From positions 186,001-250,000 of the forward strand of contig JAGBJI010000001.1 of assembly GCA_017934545.1 (NCBI GenBank): DNA of 64,000 bases, read 5' to 3'. This DNA is from Bacteroidales bacterium. Its GTDB lineage: Bacteria > Bacteroidota > Bacteroidia > Bacteroidales > P3. A program made the translations under genes and the position numbers. This document shows positions 8,592-16,551 of this stretch, one piece after another. Below the pieces are notes generated by a model, which did no database searches, was not told where the DNA came from, and saw nothing but the letters and a program-made list of their open reading frames with translations. The first letter of the stretch is position 1. Each line of letters starts with the position of its first letter.

Positions 8592-11204
8592 TTATACCCC
8601 TTTTACTTGTTCTTTGATGTAGTTCAGGGCGGTGGATATGCCGTCTTTGTCTTTGCCTCCTGCTGTTGCGTAGAATTTTTGACCTCCTCCGCCGCCTTTG
8701 ACGAATTTGGCTGCCTCGCGTACTATCTTGCCTGCATCCAATCCTTTTTCTACCATACTGTCGCTTAACATCACAGTCAGCATTACCTTATCGCCCACAA
8801 TGTTTGCTCCTGCAAAACAAAATTCTTTGTATTCTCCGCGGAACCGATACGCAATATCTTTCATTGTGTCGGCATCAACCGGCAGGCAAGCTTCAAAATA
8901 ATTTATTCCGTTGATATTTTCTGCTTTTTCTTTGACAGTTTGATAAATGTTTCTTGCGGCTTGCTGTTTGAAATCATCAACTTGTTTTTTCAGGTTGGCA
9001 TTTTCTTCCACTGTCTTTTGAATTGATTTGACTAAATCGGGCGATGCTTCAAAGAAAGAGCGTAATTGTTGCATTATGTCTTGCAATTTGTACATGTAAT
9101 TCTCAAATTCCTCGCCCGTAACGGCCTCAATACGGCGTATTCCTGCGGCAACAGCACTCTCGTTTATGATTTTAAACATTCCTATTGTGCCTGTACTCTT
9201 TACATGTGTACCTCCGCAAAGTTCAATACTCTCTCCGAAACGGATAACACGCACACTGTCGCCGTATTTCTCCCCAAATAGTGCCATTGCTCCCATTTGT
9301 TTAGCCTCTTGAATAGGAACGTTGCGGTGGTCATCGGCCTTGAAGTTCTCGCGTATCATTTGATTGACCAATTTCTCGGCATTACGGATTTCTTCATCGG
9401 TAAGTTTGCTGTGATGTGAGAAGTCAAAACGCAGACGTTTGTCATCAACATAAGAACCTTTCTGTTCAACGTGATTACCTAACACCTTTCTTAACGCAAA
9501 ATGCAATAAGTGGGTAGCCGTATGGTTTCTCTCTATATTATGTCGGCGGGTTGCGTTAACCTTTGCAGTTAATTCGGCAGTAACATCAGAAGGTAACGCC
9601 TTGGTTATATGAATAGGAAGATTGTTTTCCTTTTTTGTATCAATTACCGTTACTTTCTCTTCGCCTGAAATCAAAACTCCTTGGTCGCCGATTTGGCCTC
9701 CCATCTCGGCATACATAGGAGTACGGTCTAAAACTATTTGATAAAGAGATTGTCCTTTGGTTTCAACTTGGCGGTAACGAACTATATGGCACTGACATTC
9801 CAATTCATCATAACCGACAAAGTTTTCATCTTTGAAATCTTTGATAATCTCAACCCAATCTCCCGCTTTAACGCTCGCAGCATTCTTGCTGCGTTCTTTT
9901 TGTTTCTTTAGATTGTCCTCAAATGCAGCCATATCAACCTCACGTCCCTGTTCCTTTGCTATAAGACAAGTTAAATCAACAGGAAATCCGTAGGTGTCAA
10001 ACAATTCAAAGGCAAAACCGCCGTCAATCTTACCTTGAGGATTGTCTTTTATGTATTTATCAAATTTTTGTATGCCTCCTGCAAGAGTTTTCAAAAACGC
10101 ACTCTCTTCTTCTTTGATTACCTTAACAATAAGTTCGTGGTTCTTGTTTAGTTCAGGGAATTGATGACCCATTTGCTCAACCAAAGTGTCCACAAGCATG
10201 AACATAAACGGTTCATTGAACGAAAGGAAAGTATAACCGTACCTAACAGCGCGGCGAAGTATTCTTCTAATAACATAACCTGCCTTGTTGTTGGACGGCA
10301 TAAGCCCGTCAGCGATAGCAAATGTAACTGCACGCAAATGGTCTGCACAAACACGCATCGCAATGTCCTTTTTGTCGTCTTTACCGTATATATTATTAGA
10401 CAGAGATGCAATCTTTTGAATTAAAGGTTGGAAAACATCGGTATCATAATTGGATTTCTTGCCTTGCAATACCATACAAAGTCTTTCAAACCCCATACCG
10501 GTATCAATATTCTTCTCTTTCAAAGGTTCAAGGCTCTTGTCGGCTTTGCGGTTAAACTCCATAAAGACAAGATTCCATATCTCAATAACTAAAGGATTGT
10601 CTTTATTAACCAAATCTGCCCCTTTAATCTGTTGTTTTTCCTCCTCAGAGCGCAAATCTATATGAATCTCAGAGCAAGCACCGCAAGGACCGGTTTCTCC
10701 CATCTCCCAGAAGTTGTCATGTTTGTTGCCGGGAAGTATATGACTGTCCTCACAGTACTGTTTCCAATACTCATGGGCTTCTTCGTCGGCTTTAAGACCT
10801 TCTTTCTCATCTCCGCCGAAATATGTTACGTAAAGGATGCGTTTATCTATCTTATAAACCTGCGTAAGTAACTCCCAAGCGAACTGAATAGCCTCCTTTT
10901 TGAAATAATCTCCGAACGACCAGTTGCCAAGCATCTCAAACATAGTGTGATGATACGTGTCGTGGCCGACTTCTTCCAAATCGTTGTGTTTACCGCTCAC
11001 GCGAAGACATTTTTGCGTGTCTGCGGCACGGTTGTACGGCTTTTCAACGTTGCCCAAGAAGATGTCTTTGAATTGGTTCATGCCCGCATTGGTAAACAAT
11101 AACGTCGGGTCGTTTTTAACAATCATGGAACTTGACGGCACTATGGTATGCCCCTTGCTTTTAAAGTATTCAATGAATGCCTGTCTTATTTCGTTAGAAG
11201 TCAT
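8592..11204 (-). CDS. alaS: alanyl-tRNA synthetase
   Basis: An 870-aa class II synthetase that charges tRNA-Ala. The start at 11204 (MTSNEIRQAFIEYFKSKGH) is chosen over an in-frame one at 11249, because it matches the usual N-terminus and gives normal length. The catalytic core carries FTNAGMNQFKD and GPCGACSEIH. The editing domain has its zinc residues in NHTATHLLHF and CGGTH. The glycine-rich C-terminal DHHA1 end (FVKGGGGGQKFYATAGG) is intact. A TAACTTTG promoter box lies at 11287-11294, and a 22-bp array lies upstream. Confidence 0.97.
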   Translation of the reverse strand: MTSNEIRQAFIEYFKSKGHTIVPSSSMIVKNDPTLLFTNAGMNQFKDIFLGNVEKPYNRAADTQKCLRVSGKHNDLEEVGHDTYHHTMFEMLGNWSFGDYFKKEAIQFAWELLTQVYKIDKRILYVTYFGGDEKEGLKADEEAHEYWKQYCEDSHILPGNKHDNFWEMGETGPCGACSEIHIDLRSEEEKQQIKGADLVNKDNPLVIEIWNLVFMEFNRKADKSLEPLKEKNIDTGMGFERLCMVLQGKKSNYDTDVFQPLIQKIASLSNNIYGKDDKKDIAMRVCADHLRAVTFAIADGLMPSNNKAGYVIRRILRRAVRYGYTFLSFNEPFMFMLVDTLVEQMGHQFPELNKNHELIVKVIKEEESAFLKTLAGGIQKFDKYIKDNPQGKIDGGFAFELFDTYGFPVDLTCLIAKEQGREVDMAAFEDNLKKQKERSKNAASVKAGDWVEIIKDFKDENFVGYDELECQCHIVRYRQVETKGQSLYQIVLDRTPMYAEMGGQIGDQGVLISGEEKVTVIDTKKENNLPIHITKALPSDVTAELTAKVNATRRHNIERNHTATHLLHFALRKVLGNHVEQKGSYVDDKRLRFDFSHHSKLTDEEIRNAEKLVNQMIRENFKADDHRNVPIQEAKQMGAMALFGEKYGDSVRVIRFGESIELCGGTHVKSTGTIGMFKIINESAVAAGIRRIEAVTGEEFENYMYKLQDIMQQLRSFFEASPDLVKSIQKTVEENANLKKQVDDFKQQAARNIYQTVKEKAENINGINYFEACLPVDADTMKDIAYRFRGEYKEFCFAGANIVGDKVMLTVMLSDSMVEKGLDAGKIVREAAKFVKGGGGGQKFYATAGGKDKDGISTALNYIKEQVKGV

Positions 11205-11286
11205 CGTTGTATATATTTTATTATTAAGGTTCTTTACAAAAATATGCATCGGTCTGCACCTTTAGCATTTAACTTTTTTTAATCTG

Positions 11287-11316
11287 CAAAGTTACGAAAA
11301 ATGAGCGAAATGCAAA
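11287..11316 (-). promoter_or_regulatory. alaS promoter
   Basis: On the minus strand TAACTTTG (11287-11294) follows TTTG (11313-11316) after 18 bp. The box is 83 bp before the chosen alaS start, which supports the shorter protein because transcription would begin near 11280. Confidence 0.55.
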
Positions 11317-11437
11317 AGGAAAGCCCGCTTTTCTTTTCATTTTGGAATGCAAAGTAAGTTCGGCGGAGTAGAAGTTGCTAAAAAAAAACAGCCTTTTCAT
11401 ATAATGCCGCCGCCTTTTTGCATTTAATTTTTGCCCC

Positions 11438-11540
11438 TTGTGAAAGTAATCTCAAAAAAATCACATTTTTTTACTCAAAAAACCTATTTTTTTACATTAA
11501 AAAATCAGATTTTTTTGCATTTACTTGCGCAAAGGGCGGA
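11438..11540. repeat. 22-bp periodic array, poly-T/poly-A type (inverted copy)
   Basis: Units start at 11438, 11460, 11482, 11504 and 11526, exactly 22 bp apart. Central cores are ATCACAT, ACCTAT and ATCAGAT, each followed by a T-run, with an A-run about 11 bp further on. Read on the minus strand the order is ATCTGAT, ATAGGT, ATGTGAT, the same as on the plus strand at 25141-25191. Imperfect flanking inverted repeats (TTTTGCCCCTTG on the left, GCGCAAAGGGCGG on the right) enclose it. The rest of 11317-11713 holds no supported gene. Confidence 0.75.
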
Positions 11541-11713
11541 CATCAATTGCGAATGGGCATAGGTAAAGCATAAAAAGGCAGCCATTTTTTTAGTATACGG
11601 CAAGGGTACAGAGCAAGGAAACGACAATAAAACTGCGGTTAATAAAAATAAAACGGGCAGAAATGATAAATATGTATAAAAGATTTTGCCGACGGAAGTA
11701 AAAATAAAAAAGC

Positions 11714-11748
11714 AAAGGGGCAATCAACCATAGGTTGATTGCCCCTTT
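11714..11748 (-). terminator. intrinsic terminator of the 41-aa lipoprotein gene
   Basis: A strong stem, AAAGGGGCAATCAACC (11714-11729), pairs with 11733-11748, with a 3-nt loop. On the minus strand GCTTTTTTATTTT follows. It lies 17 bp past the small gene's stop. Confidence 0.85.
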
Positions 11749-11765
11749 GAAATAAATCATTTTGT

Positions 11766-11891
11766 TTACCGCAAAATTTCTCTCGTATAATAGTGCGATG
11801 ATTTATAAGCATCGCATTTATGCGACGAACATCCTGCAAATCCCATTGCCACTATTACAATTGCAATTAAGGTTAAAATCAATTTTTTCAT
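11766..11891 (-). CDS. small lipoprotein (41 aa)
   Basis: A 41-codon gene. It starts with ATG at 11891 and encodes a signal MKKLILTLIAIVIVAMG, then a lipobox FAGC at about 17-20, then a short tail with SSHKCDAYKSSHYYTREILR-like content (two cysteines in all). The C-S-S-x-K-C-D-A-Y pattern recalls small lipoproteins common in Bacteroidetes. It should be a lipid-anchored peptide of about 20 residues after processing; function unknown. A proper terminator follows at 11714-11748, and it lies 50 bp downstream of nth on the same strand. Confidence 0.75.
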   Translation of the reverse strand: MKKLILTLIAIVIVAMGFAGCSSHKCDAYKSSHYYTREILR

Positions 11892-11941
11892 ACTTTAGGT
11901 TATGTTTTTATAATTATTAATTCTTTTAACGCCGAAATATA

Positions 11942-12607
11942 TTATTTTATTGTATCGGTTGGTGTCTTATTGATTTCTTTTGAGTAAAAAACGCAACAGT
12001 CTGTGAGGCGGCATCGCGTGCAAAGAGGTTTGCGGGCTTTGCATGTGTACCTGCCGTGCAGTATAAGTTGATGGTGAACCGCCGCTACATCGTCCAAAGG
12101 AATGTTTTTCATCAGTTGGTCTTCAGTTTGACGCACCGTTTTTGCGTTTTTTGTCAAGCCGATACGCCTGCAAACTCTGTGAACATGCGTGTCTACTGGC
12201 ATCTTTGCCTGTTTGAACACTACGGATGCTATAACGTTGGCGGTCTTGCGGCCTACTCCTTGAAGCGTTTGCAGTTGCTCAACGTCGGAGGGTACTTGTG
12301 AGTTGAACTTTTCAACCAATTGTCTTGCACAGTTGACCAAATACTTTGATTTACTGTTGGGGTACGATATGCTTTTGATATACGGAAATATTTCCGTGCT
12401 GTCCGCCTTTGCCATAGCCTCGCATGTTGGATATTTTTCAAACAATGCGGGCGTTACGGTGTTGACCCGTTTGTCCGTACACTGTGCCGAAAGTATTACG
12501 GCTACAAGCAACTGAAAGGTATCGGTATATTCCAACTCCGTTTGGGCGTCGGGATACATCAAAGCCAGGTTTTGCAACGCAAGGGTATATCTTTGTTTGG
12601 TTGTCAT
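11942..12607 (-). CDS. nth: endonuclease III
   Basis: A 221-aa DNA glycosylase/AP lyase that removes oxidised pyrimidines in base excision repair. The helix-hairpin-helix LQGVGRKTAN holds the catalytic Lys121, and Asp139 sits in VDTHVHR. The [4Fe-4S] cluster ligands are C189, C196, C199 and C205 (C-x6-C-x2-C-x5-C). Length is normal. Its ATG overlaps the stop of the upstream EEP-family gene (ATGA type), so the genes are co-transcribed and probably coupled. Confidence 0.96.
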   Translation of the reverse strand: MTTKQRYTLALQNLALMYPDAQTELEYTDTFQLLVAVILSAQCTDKRVNTVTPALFEKYPTCEAMAKADSTEIFPYIKSISYPNSKSKYLVNCARQLVEKFNSQVPSDVEQLQTLQGVGRKTANVIASVVFKQAKMPVDTHVHRVCRRIGLTKNAKTVRQTEDQLMKNIPLDDVAAVHHQLILHGRYTCKARKPLCTRCRLTDCCVFYSKEINKTPTDTIK

Positions 12608-13683
12608 TGCTTTTTGATTTTAAATTTCACCAATACAGGATAGTGGTCTGACAAATCCAATGGTTCGGATATGTATTCAACGGCTTCCAATCTGGATTGC
12701 TTGTAAAAGATGTAGTCTATGCGGTAAGCGGGGAACACTCCGTTGTACGAACGTCCTATTCCGTTGCCTTTGGCTGTGAATGCGTCTTTGTAAAGTTTGG
12801 AAAAACGGCGGTAAGTGTTGGAAAAAGGGTGGTCGTTGAAATCTCCGGCAACTATGACGGGCATCGCAGAATTTTCAACGGCGGGTATGATACGGCGTAC
12901 CTGCTTTGCACGGCGTTTGTTTGCCGATAAAAGTTTGTGGACTATGTTTCTGCCGGCCGTATCGGACACTTTGCCTTTGATAATTGCGGAATAATCGCTT
13001 TGTTCCTGCACTCCGAGCATATACGACGCCAAGTGCAGGTTGTATATTCTGACTTTCTGAACGGGAGTCTGCACATCGGCAAAAATATATGAGTGTTGGT
13101 TAGCATCACCGGGCAATACGCTGCCTGCATTTGTTATCGGATATTTGGAGTATATGATACAGTTATTGTTGCGTGAGGCTTGAACGCCCGCAGCATAGAA
13201 ATGGTTGTAACCGAGCGAATCCGTCATCTGCTCATGAAACCCTTTGCGTTGTTTGAAATTCAACGTACAGTCCTGATAGCACACAACGTCGGCTTGGGTA
13301 CGCCTTACATATTCAATGATTGAGTCTTGGATTTGACCGATTCGCTTTACGTCAAATTTGTCCATGTTGTGACGGAAATCGTTTACGTTGTAAGTCAGCA
13401 CCGTTAAGTCTTTGTCTTTGCCAGACGAACTGAAGTTAATCAGCCTCGGTACATAAGAAAAACGTATTAAGATAAAAGCCAGCGGCAACAGTACATGACG
13501 CGGTTTGACAAACAACCAAATAACAATAAAAGCTATATTGATTGCAAGCAAAAGAGGATAGGCATAACCCAAAAGCGAAACCGAAGGGACAATATCCTGC
13601 GGAATGAACGCAGGTATATAAGTTGCGGCAAGCAAAAGCGAAGCTATTATATTAATTATATAAAGTATCTTGCGTATCAGCAT
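12604..13683 (-). CDS. membrane-anchored endonuclease/exonuclease/phosphatase family protein
   Basis: A 359-aa protein with about three N-terminal membrane helices (residues 1-75) and a C-terminal EEP hydrolase domain, likely facing outside the membrane. Metal and catalytic motifs are present: TYNVNDF (N99), NLHL, GDFND, RIDYIF and SDHYPV. One oddity is that the usual metal-ligand glutamate in the LQE-type motif is aspartate here (CYQD, about 135-138). This could change activity or be a conservative swap. The 5' end overlaps the preceding lipoprotein gene by 32 bp, and the 3' end overlaps nth. The substrate (nucleic acid, lipid or other phosphodiester) cannot be told. Confidence 0.85.
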   Translation of the reverse strand: MLIRKILYIINIIASLLLAATYIPAFIPQDIVPSVSLLGYAYPLLLAINIAFIVIWLFVKPRHVLLPLAFILIRFSYVPRLINFSSSGKDKDLTVLTYNVNDFRHNMDKFDVKRIGQIQDSIIEYVRRTQADVVCYQDCTLNFKQRKGFHEQMTDSLGYNHFYAAGVQASRNNNCIIYSKYPITNAGSVLPGDANQHSYIFADVQTPVQKVRIYNLHLASYMLGVQEQSDYSAIIKGKVSDTAGRNIVHKLLSANKRRAKQVRRIIPAVENSAMPVIVAGDFNDHPFSNTYRRFSKLYKDAFTAKGNGIGRSYNGVFPAYRIDYIFYKQSRLEAVEYISEPLDLSDHYPVLVKFKIKKQ

Positions 13684-14134
13684 AATCAGTGTCTTGTATT
13701 ATTTGTGTAACAGTTTGCGATGCCATTTGGTTGACAGGCAGCGGCTTTATGTCATGCAACGGCATGGCTTTGGAAGAATTGTAACTGTTTATCTTCCATT
13801 GGTCGTTGACTTTAATCAAATCCCATTTGAATTGCATGTTGTTGGAATACATGTCAACGGTTTCAACCGTCACCACGGCCAAATCGGCGGTGATTTCAAT
13901 GTCGGTGATTGTGTATTTTTTGTATTTAACCAAGTTTATATCCGAATCTTTGAATTTTCTGATAAGATTTTTCATGTTGTCACTGCAATGCGATTCGGCT
14001 TCTTTGAAATTGTTTTTGTTTATATCCTTGTAAAACGCATATACCGTCTGTTCTATACTGTCTTCGTCGGCTTTTTGTTGTGAACATGCCGCAAAAAACA
14101 ATAAAATCAGAACCGTGTAAATATATTTAGCCAT
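13652..14134 (-). CDS. lipoprotein, DUF4878/SnoaL-like
   Basis: A 160-aa predicted lipoprotein. The signal is MAKYIYTVLILLFFAACSQQK, with the lipidated cysteine at about 17. The mature part begins with a helix (DSIEQTVYAFYKDINKNNFKEA), followed by strands and a WDLIKVNDQWKINSY segment. That layout resembles DUF4878 and other NTF2-like cone folds. It is the first gene of the lipoprotein-EEP-nth run, overlapping the next by 32 bp. Function unknown. Confidence 0.75.
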   Translation of the reverse strand: MAKYIYTVLILLFFAACSQQKADEDSIEQTVYAFYKDINKNNFKEAESHCSDNMKNLIRKFKDSDINLVKYKKYTITDIEITADLAVVTVETVDMYSNNMQFKWDLIKVNDQWKINSYNSSKAMPLHDIKPLPVNQMASQTVTQIIQDTDYADTQDTLYN

Positions 14135-14156
14135 CGTCGGTCGGTAAATGTTTGAA

Positions 14157-14187
14157 CTTGCAAAGTTAATATATTTTTGTAATTTTG
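14157..14187 (+). promoter_or_regulatory. yggS promoter
   Basis: TTG at 14158-14160, a 19-bp spacer and TAATTTTG at 14180-14187, followed by C: a full Bacteroidetes-type promoter. The start codon is at 14216. Confidence 0.75.
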
Positions 14188-14215
14188 CACCTTATAATAT
14201 ATAAATTTTGTTGTT

Positions 14216-14890
14216 ATGGACATTTCTGATAATATCAATGCAATCAAAGCCCAATTGCCCGAAGGCGTTACACTCATTGCCGTATCCAAAACCAAGCCCG
14301 AAGCGGATATAATGCAGGCTTACAACGGCGGACAGCGTGTGTTCGGCGAGAACAAGGCACAGGAGATGAAGCAAAAGCATGAAAATCTGCCCGAAGATAT
14401 ACAGTGGCACTTTATAGGACATCTTCAGGAGAATAAAATCAAATATATAATCAATTATGTGACGATGATTCACTCCGTAGACTCGCTTAAACTGCTTGCG
14501 GAGATAAACAAACGCGCTGCAATGTGCAACCGCACGGTTGACTGTTTGTTTGAAATGGATATATCGCACGAAGCAAGCAAGTTCGGGTTGAGCCGAGAGG
14601 AGCTTTGTATGCTTTTGGAAAGCGAAACATTTAAAACCTTGGGCAATGTCCGCATTTGCGGCCTTATGGGTATAGGAAGCATAACCCAAGACCGCAATCA
14701 GACCCGCAAAGAGTTCAAGCAGTTGAGGGAAATGTTTGTTTGCATAAAAGAAAAATACTTTGCGGACAAACCTTACTTTAAAGAAATTTCTATGGGTATG
14801 ACAGGCGACTATGACATTGCCGTTGAAGAGGGTGCAACCTTTGTCCGCATAGGCAGCAAGATATTCGGACAGCGTAATTATGCAGTTTGA
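14216..14890 (+). CDS. yggS: YggS-family pyridoxal-phosphate homeostasis protein
   Basis: A 224-aa PLP-binding protein (PLPBP/YggS/PROSC family), a TIM-barrel fold resembling the N-terminal domain of alanine racemase, implicated in vitamin B6 and amino-acid balance. The PLP lysine is K25 in AVSKTKP. Other family signatures are FGENKAQE, WHFIGHLQENK, HSVDSLKL and the C-terminal SMGMTGDYDIAVEEG segment followed by VRIGSKIFG. Divergent from the lipoprotein-EEP-nth operon, with its own promoter. The stem-loop at 14954-15016 probably ends transcription. Confidence 0.95.
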   Translation: MDISDNINAIKAQLPEGVTLIAVSKTKPEADIMQAYNGGQRVFGENKAQEMKQKHENLPEDIQWHFIGHLQENKIKYIINYVTMIHSVDSLKLLAEINKRAAMCNRTVDCLFEMDISHEASKFGLSREELCMLLESETFKTLGNVRICGLMGIGSITQDRNQTRKEFKQLREMFVCIKEKYFADKPYFKEISMGMTGDYDIAVEEGATFVRIGSKIFGQRNYAV

Positions 14891-14953
14891 CGTTAAAAAG
14901 TTATTCCCGTAAAAAAGTTTTTTGGCTTTTCAGTATTGATTTTATATCATTAT

Positions 14954-15016
14954 TTTTCCGCTTCGGAAGGATTGATTCTCTTTAAACCCTGAAAACAACC
15001 CGTCCGAAGCGGAAAA
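14954..15016 (+). terminator. stem-loop after yggS
   Basis: TTTTCCGCTTCGGA (14954-14967) pairs perfectly with 15003-15016 across a 35-nt loop. The sequence ATTTATTCTTTTTC follows. A terminator is likely, although the loop is long. Confidence 0.5.
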
Positions 15017-15028
15017 TATTTATTCTTT

Positions 15029-15156
15029 TTCAAAACCTAAAAATAAAAAACATATGTTTTTGAAACGAAAAACATATGTTTTTTGATTAAAATTCATATG
15101 TTTTTTTATAAAAATACATATGTTTTTTAAAAACGGATTCAGAAAAGAAATTTTTA
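15029..15156. repeat. 22-bp periodic array, CATATG core
   Basis: Four CATATG hexamers lie at 15051, 15073, 15095 and 15117, exactly 22 bp apart. Each is followed by T5-T7 and, half a unit later, an A-run. A weaker TTTTTCAAAA unit sits in register at about 15029. A TTCAGAAAAGAAATTTTT boundary unit starts at 15138, like the right end of the 6.4 kb array. It lies between yggS and the tmRNA promoter. Confidence 0.8.
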
Positions 15157-15205
15157 AAACATAGTGTGAAAATGATTGTGTAAGAAAATAAATCGGTGTT
15201 TTTTC

Positions 15206-15236
15206 TTTGCAGGTAAAGAGAATTGTTGTAATTTTG
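15206..15236 (+). promoter_or_regulatory. tmRNA promoter
   Basis: TTTG (15206-15209), 19 bp, TAATTTTG (15229-15236), then C. The predicted start near 15243 is about 30 nt before the mature tmRNA 5' end, consistent with a processed leader. Confidence 0.75.
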
Positions 15237-15271
15237 CAGTCTGTTTTGCAGGAGTTATATTTAATAATCTT

Positions 15272-15670
15272 GGGGTTGGGTTGGTTTTGACAGCAAGGTA
15301 AAGGCTCAAGCAAGCACGCAGTTATACGCAACAGATAACTTTAAACCCGGTTGCAAAAAATTAATTGGCGAAAATACTTACGCTCTTGCTGCGTAACCGA
15401 AGTACAGTAAGTTACTCTTTATCAGCACAAGGTGTTGAGCAAGACGCTCCTCCGACGGTTAGAAACTCTTGGCTAAGGATTAAAGGGGTGCATCATTCAA
15501 AGAGTTTAGTCTGCGGTTTTCTTCGCACTGCGGATGAAAATTGAGAAGATAAGATAAATTTCAGCGAGTCTGTCCGCAGGGTTTATCCGACAATTTAAGG
15601 CAGAATAAGCGTGTAGAAAACTTCGGTTTTTCTTGTTTGGACCAGGGTTCGAATCCCTGCAGCTCCACCA
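15272..15670 (+). ncRNA. ssrA: tmRNA (transfer-messenger RNA)
   Basis: Rescues stalled ribosomes by trans-translation with SmpB (not in this window). The 5' end GGGGTTG pairs with CAGCTCC at the 3' end to form the acceptor stem, and CCA is encoded. The tRNA-like TTTTGACAGC and GGTTCGAATCC segments are present. The tag ORF at 15367-15396 reads GGC GAA AAT ACT TAC GCT CTT GCT GCG TAA, that is GENTYALAA, close to the GENNYALAA tag I recall for Bacteroides. One-piece form; length 399 nt. Confidence 0.96.
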
Positions 15671-15682
15671 AGCATTAAAAAG

Positions 15683-15715
15683 AAGAAAAGACCGTCACTG
15701 TGACGGTCTTTTCTT
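15683..15715. terminator. bidirectional terminator between tmRNA and sodB
   Basis: AAGAAAAGACCGTCA (15683-15697), loop CTG, then its exact complement at 15701-15715. The A and T ends let it act on both strands. The convergent sodB ends at 15736. Confidence 0.88.
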
Positions 15716-15735
15716 TGTAATATAAAAATCGGAAA

Positions 15736-16320
15736 CTATGCTTGGAATTGTTTTTCTATAAACTGCCAATTGACAATTGCCCAATAAGATTCAATATATT
15801 TAGCCCTTGCGTTTTGTTTGTCCAAATAGTAGGCATGTTCCCACACGTCTATTACCATTATCGGCGTTTTGCCCAAAGTAAGCGGATTGCCTGCGTTGGA
15901 CATAGGTATTATCTCCAATTTGCCTTCTGCGTTTTTTGCCAACCAAAGCCATCCCGAGCCGAACAATGCAGTCGCCTGTTTGGTGAACTCCTGAACGAAA
16001 TTGTCAACGCTGCCGAAATCACGTATCAAGGCTTCTTTTAATTGGCCTTGAGGACTGTTTTGCAGTTTGTCGGTCAGACAATTCCAATAGAAAGTGTGGT
16101 TCCATACCTGTGCGGCGTTGTTGAATATTCCGCCGTCGGAAGTTTTGATTATTTCTTCCAAACTTTTGTCTTCGTATTCCGTGCCTTCAACCAACTTGTT
16201 TAAGTTGTCAACATAGGTTTGGTGATGTTTGCCGTAATGGAATTCCAATGTTTTTTGACTTATGTGCGGTTCCAATGCGTTGAGAGCATACGGAAGTGAC
16301 GGTAATGTGAATTTTGCCAT
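15736..16320 (-). CDS. sodB: superoxide dismutase (Fe/Mn)
   Basis: A 194-aa cytoplasmic enzyme that converts superoxide to peroxide and oxygen. Metal ligands are H28 (FHYGKHHQTY), H75 (WNHTFYW), and D158 and H162 (DVWEHAYYLD). The AAQVWNH motif with Q71 is the marker of iron-type enzymes, although related Bacteroidales enzymes can use either metal. Length and domain order are normal. Single gene, convergent with the tmRNA. Confidence 0.95.
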   Translation of the reverse strand: MAKFTLPSLPYALNALEPHISQKTLEFHYGKHHQTYVDNLNKLVEGTEYEDKSLEEIIKTSDGGIFNNAAQVWNHTFYWNCLTDKLQNSPQGQLKEALIRDFGSVDNFVQEFTKQATALFGSGWLWLAKNAEGKLEIIPMSNAGNPLTLGKTPIMVIDVWEHAYYLDKQNARAKYIESYWAIVNWQFIEKQFQA

Positions 16321-16454
16321 AACTGAAATATTTTAAAATTTTAATAAATATTGATTTCTTTTGTATTACAGTGTGCAAAGATAGAAATAAAATCAATACA
16401 ACCTTATTTTTTAACCCTTACTTTTTCTTTTGATGTCATGTTTTTGTGAAATAA

Positions 16455-16486
16455 TTTGGCAGGTTCAAAAATTATTATTATTTTTG
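16455..16486 (+). promoter_or_regulatory. promoter of the DUF4837 gene
   Basis: TTTG (16455-16458), a 20-bp spacer and TATTTTTG (16479-16486). Transcription from about 16493 supports the ATG at 16552 rather than an in-frame start at 16456. Confidence 0.65.
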
Positions 16487-16551
16487 TAGCCTATTTTTTT
16501 ACGGATACATGCAAAAAAAGTTTGCTTTGTATTACTAAACATACGCAATAT

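Noticed and set aside
11505-11839. Two minus-strand ORFs of 66 and 72 aa downstream of the 41-aa lipoprotein
   Set aside because: They run through the terminator hairpin at 11714-11748 and the array and are not supported by a start site; the 41-aa gene is the supported one.
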